Under the pieces are notes generated by a model. The model was not told the origin of the DNA. It saw only the letters and a list, made by a program, of their open reading frames with translations, and searched no databases. A program made the position numbers and the translations under genes. 64,000 nt of DNA from Paenibacillus sp. JDR-2. Lineage in GTDB: Bacteria; Bacillota; Bacilli; Paenibacillales; Paenibacillaceae. The stretch lies in NCBI RefSeq assembly GCF_000023585.1, contig NC_012914.1:6981501-7045500 (forward strand). Reading direction: 5' to 3'. Positions 61,332-64,000 of the stretch are shown here, piece after piece; within the stretch, counting starts at the first letter, position 1; each line of letters starts with the position of its first letter.

Positions 61332-62654
61332 CTATTCCTCGTCAATCAGCGTAAGCTCCACAACGGTATTCCGCTCATCCGGGAGCGGATAAGTAGCCGT
61401 CTCCGGTCTTGCGAAGTTGAAGAAGGCATCCTTCTCGAACAGATGCACATTCCACGGACGAGTGACAAATACCTCGGAGCCGTCGGACAGCAGTCTCGCC
61501 TGCTTCACGCGGCCGGCCAGACCCACGAGGCCGATTGGTCCGATGCTTTCCTCGAGCAAATGCGCGTATAGCTTGTTTCCCTTGCGCGTGTACCGGCCCC
61601 ACTCCGGCTTAGGAAGACCGGCTTCCACGCAGCCGTAAATGCTGTCGCCGTTCTTGCCGAGCCATTCCCCCACTTCCTCCAAAATGTCCAATGACTCGCG
61701 CGGGATCTCTCCTTTGGCATTAGGTCCAACATTGAGGAGCAGGTTGCCGTTCTTGCTGACGCACTCGACCAGCTTGCGGATAACCGTCTTGGCTGACTTG
61801 TACGTATAATCAGACGCGCTATAACCCCAGTTATTATTTAGAGTAATGCAAGCTTCCCACGGTATGGAGTTGCCCTCTTCATCCGTAACGCCGCTTGGCG
61901 GAATGATCTGCTCCGGAGAGGCAAAGTCCCCCGCGTACAGGTTCGGATTATTCGTATAGATCGATCCGCCCCCTTCTCCGCCCGCATCCAGACGGTTGTC
62001 GACGATGATATGCGGTTGAATGGAACGGATCATCTCCATCAGCTCGGTTGCGCGCCAAGCTTCGCCCTTCATCTCGTCATAGGAGAAATCGAACCACATA
62101 ATGTCCAGCTTGCCATAGCCGGTAAGCAGCTCGCGCACCTGGCCGTGCATATAGTCGAGATAGCCCGCGAACCGTTCCGGACCGCGCTTATACGCCTCAT
62201 TGTCTCGCATCGGGTGATGACGGTCGCCGTATGCCGGATAATCGGGATGATGCCAATCCAGCAGCGAGTAGTACAGCCCCACCTTAAGTCCTTCCGCGCG
62301 GAAAGCGTCCAGGAACTCTCTGACCAGATCTCTACCGCATGCCGTATTGGTAGACTTATAATCGGTCAGCTGGCTGTCGAACAGACAGAAGCCGTCATGA
62401 TGCTTGGCAGTAAGCACCGCATACTTCATCCCTGCCGCTTTGGCTGCCTTTGCCCACTCCTTCGGATCGTAACGCTCCGGATTAAACTCGTCGAAGTAGA
62501 CCTGATAATCCTCGACGCTGATCCGTTCCCCGTTCCGAATCCACTCCCCGCGAGCGGGAATTGCATACAACCCCCAATGAATAAACATGCCGAACCGGTC
62601 CTGCAGGAACCACTTGGTTCGTTCCGTACGCTGCTCGATATTTGATTGACTCAT
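61332..62654 (-). CDS. Alpha-L-fucosidase family enzyme (GH29)
   Basis: 440 residues with GH29 marks: FGMFIHWGLYAIPARGEW (21-38), AKHHDGFCLFDSQ (83-95), SLLDWHHPDYP (130-140), nucleophile Asp189 in IMWFDFSYDE, and NLLLNVGPNAKGEIP (about 293-307). It removes alpha-L-fucose from the non-reducing end of glycans. No signal peptide, so it works inside the cell on imported fucosides. C-terminal part (about 345-440) is a beta-sandwich. Divergent from the AraC regulator at 62778, its probable controller. Confidence 0.93.
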   Translation of the reverse strand: MSQSNIEQRTERTKWFLQDRFGMFIHWGLYAIPARGEWIRNGERISVEDYQVYFDEFNPERYDPKEWAKAAKAAGMKYAVLTAKHHDGFCLFDSQLTDYKSTNTACGRDLVREFLDAFRAEGLKVGLYYSLLDWHHPDYPAYGDRHHPMRDNEAYKRGPERFAGYLDYMHGQVRELLTGYGKLDIMWFDFSYDEMKGEAWRATELMEMIRSIQPHIIVDNRLDAGGEGGGSIYTNNPNLYAGDFASPEQIIPPSGVTDEEGNSIPWEACITLNNNWGYSASDYTYKSAKTVIRKLVECVSKNGNLLLNVGPNAKGEIPRESLDILEEVGEWLGKNGDSIYGCVEAGLPKPEWGRYTRKGNKLYAHLLEESIGPIGLVGLAGRVKQARLLSDGSEVFVTRPWNVHLFEKDAFFNFARPETATYPLPDERNTVVELTLIDEE

Positions 62655-62777
62655 ACGACTAGATCGCCTCCAAAAGCTTAGGTTATACCCCCTAGTCTAG
62701 CGGTCATTTGTGATATGATATAGGCAGCAAATTAGCTTGTATGGGGATTAGATTAACCTAATTCGAGGTGTCGCTTC

Positions 62778-63623
62778 ATGTTGCTCAATTCTAATTACGA
62801 GTTTCTTAACGAAATGCTCCAGCATCTGCAGGTTCATCTGGAGGAAGCTTATTATACCCAATGCTCGCCCCAATGGCGCGAGCTTGATTATATCCCGTCC
62901 TACAATAAATTTTATCTGATCTGCGAGGGCGAGGGTTGGTTGAACATCGACGGCCAGGATTACCGCCCCGTTCCCGGGCAGCTGGTCCATATGCCCGCTC
63001 ATGTTCTGCAATCCTACTCCGCTGTCAGTGACCGCCCTTATTCAAAATACTGGTGCCATTTCACGGCCACGATGGGCGAAATGGATCTGTTCCAGTGGCT
63101 GGAGATTCCTCCTATTCTCGACATCTCTCCCGACCATACGGATAGCTTGACGAAGCTGTTCCGGGAGCTGGTAGAGTTGTATCAGAATCGCTCTTACCTG
63201 GCAAGAATACGGGAAAAGGCCATTCTGCTCGAAATTATCGCCTTGTTTCTCTCGCATTCCGATACGCATCTGAAATTCGTGCCGGGGCGGCTTGGCGAAA
63301 TCGAGAGGCTGAAGCAGATTGAAGCATTTATCGAAGCTAATCTGTCCGAAGCTTTGACGCTGGAGCAGCTTGCGAAGCATGTCCATCTCCACCCCAACTA
63401 TCTTGTCCGTTATTTCAACAAACATTTCGCGGTTCCGCCGCTCAAATATTTGAACCGCAAACGGATGCAGAAGGCCAAATCTCTCCTGGGCACAACGGAC
63501 CTTGCGATTAAGGAAATTGCCGAGCTTGTCGGCTTCCCCGATACGAACCATTTCGCCAAGGCATTCCGCAAGGAAGCCAGCTGCTCCCCGACGGAATACC
63601 GTCACCGTGCAGGACGGAACTGA
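62778..63623 (+). CDS. AraC-family regulator with cupin sensor domain
   Basis: 281 residues: N-terminal cupin (about 30-110, YNKFYLICEGEGWLNIDGQDY, in parts, and PGQLVHMPAHVLQSYS) and two helix-turn-helix motifs at the C-terminus (about 180-278: LTLEQLAKHVHLHPNYLVRYF, AIKEIAELVGFPDTNHFAKAF, in parts). GAGGTG precedes the ATG. Typical of sugar-responsive activators; divergent from the fucosidase gene. Confidence 0.93.
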   Translation: MLLNSNYEFLNEMLQHLQVHLEEAYYTQCSPQWRELDYIPSYNKFYLICEGEGWLNIDGQDYRPVPGQLVHMPAHVLQSYSAVSDRPYSKYWCHFTATMGEMDLFQWLEIPPILDISPDHTDSLTKLFRELVELYQNRSYLARIREKAILLEIIALFLSHSDTHLKFVPGRLGEIERLKQIEAFIEANLSEALTLEQLAKHVHLHPNYLVRYFNKHFAVPPLKYLNRKRMQKAKSLLGTTDLAIKEIAELVGFPDTNHFAKAFRKEASCSPTEYRHRAGRN

Positions 63624-63742
63624 TAGGCCAGCTCTTTGTTCCGACCAAAGTCTGAGGCAGCTTCCTTCCTACGGGCGATTATCTGGCTGCAGGATTATTT
63701 TATAATCAGTGGCAGAGAGAAATGTCTGGAAGGGAAGGATGG

Positions 63743-64000
63743 ATGCCAATGCCGGGTCAACAAGAGGATATTCAAGCCATTCATAATGTATTTCGGTCCC
63801 TGTACAGGGCATGGGATCAGGGCGACGGCAAGGCTTATAGCGCGTTTTTTACCCCGGATGCCGACTATGTCACCTTCTTTGGCGAGCATCTGAAAGGCCG
63901 GAGCGAGATTGATAGCGCTCATCAAGCTTTATGGGACGGCCCGCTGCGCGGATCCAAGATGATTGCGGATTTGCGGGAAATGAAGCTGCGTTTTATTTCG
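63743..64000 (+). CDS. SnoaL/SgcJ-like (DUF4440) protein, N-terminal part cut by window edge
   Basis: 86 codons are visible. The pattern (IHNVFRSLYRAWDQGDGKAY, FTPDADYVTFFGEHLKGRSE, then HQALWDGPLRGSK) is that of the SgcJ/EcaC branch of the NTF2-like fold, small enzymes or ligand-binding proteins. Start is uncertain: ATG 63743 and 63749 follow AAGGGAAGG; ATG 63722 is also in frame. No function can be fixed. Confidence 0.78.
   Translation, partial: MPMPGQQEDIQAIHNVFRSLYRAWDQGDGKAYSAFFTPDADYVTFFGEHLKGRSEIDSAHQALWDGPLRGSKMIADLREMKLRFIS

Overview
The window looks like a chromosomal stretch from a Paenibacillus-type soil Bacillota. The support is strong AGGAGG-type ribosome binding sites with frequent GTG/TTG starts, a T-box in front of serS, Gram-positive lipoproteins and Sec signals, many rho-independent terminators, a secreted chitin-type LPMO, and sugar-uptake modules paired with two-component systems. 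No rRNA, tRNA, prophage or CRISPR array was seen. All functions are inferred by reading the sequence; nothing was searched.

Layout. 1-3 kb: a VTC-type polyphosphate polymerase and a DUF4956 membrane protein, divergent from an OmpR-type two-component system across a near-perfect 22-bp inverted repeat. 3-4 kb: a gene-free stretch with short repeats and a ~190-bp palindrome. 4-6 kb: envelope glycan genes. 6-8 kb: SDR/AraC pair. 8-15 kb: a NarL-type two-component system divergent from a sugar ABC importer and a cytoplasmic GH5 glycosidase, then an intact IS1182-type element. 17-28 kb: LOG protein, MazG, lipase, AA10 LPMO, WYL regulator/MFS pump, serine hydrolase, membrane proteins and a GNAT protein. 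27.6-29.7 kb: a cytoplasmic PAS-chemoreceptor divergent from a CarH/LitR-like B12-MerR regulator. 29.8-35.7 kb: epimerase/MerR pair, a Tet(M)-like GTPase, a GPH-type symporter and a secreted helveticin-J-like protein.

35.7-45.2 kb holds an eight-gene minus-strand cluster (creatininase family, NMT1-type ABC importer, FAD oxidase, two cytosine-deaminase-like amidohydrolases, WrbA) with a divergent DeoR regulator. It reads as an uncharacterised uptake and breakdown route for a small N-heterocycle or cyclic amide. 46.4-50.3 kb holds a tightly coupled operon: NrtR-type Nudix regulator, a NADAR-PARG fusion with two different ADP-ribose hydrolase folds, an AAC(3)-family acetyltransferase and an unrecognised protein, behind palindromic TTGTTA operators. 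This is the strongest candidate for a little-described system. Two more Nudix genes follow, then T-box/serS.

53.3-58.6 kb is a signalling operon: CHASE3-HAMP-GAF hybrid kinase, stand-alone CheR, REC-PAS-PAS kinase. 58.8-61.3 kb is a circularly permuted ATP-grasp plus alpha-E protein pair. The window ends with a GH29 alpha-L-fucosidase divergent from an AraC regulator, and the start of a SnoaL/SgcJ-like protein cut by the edge.
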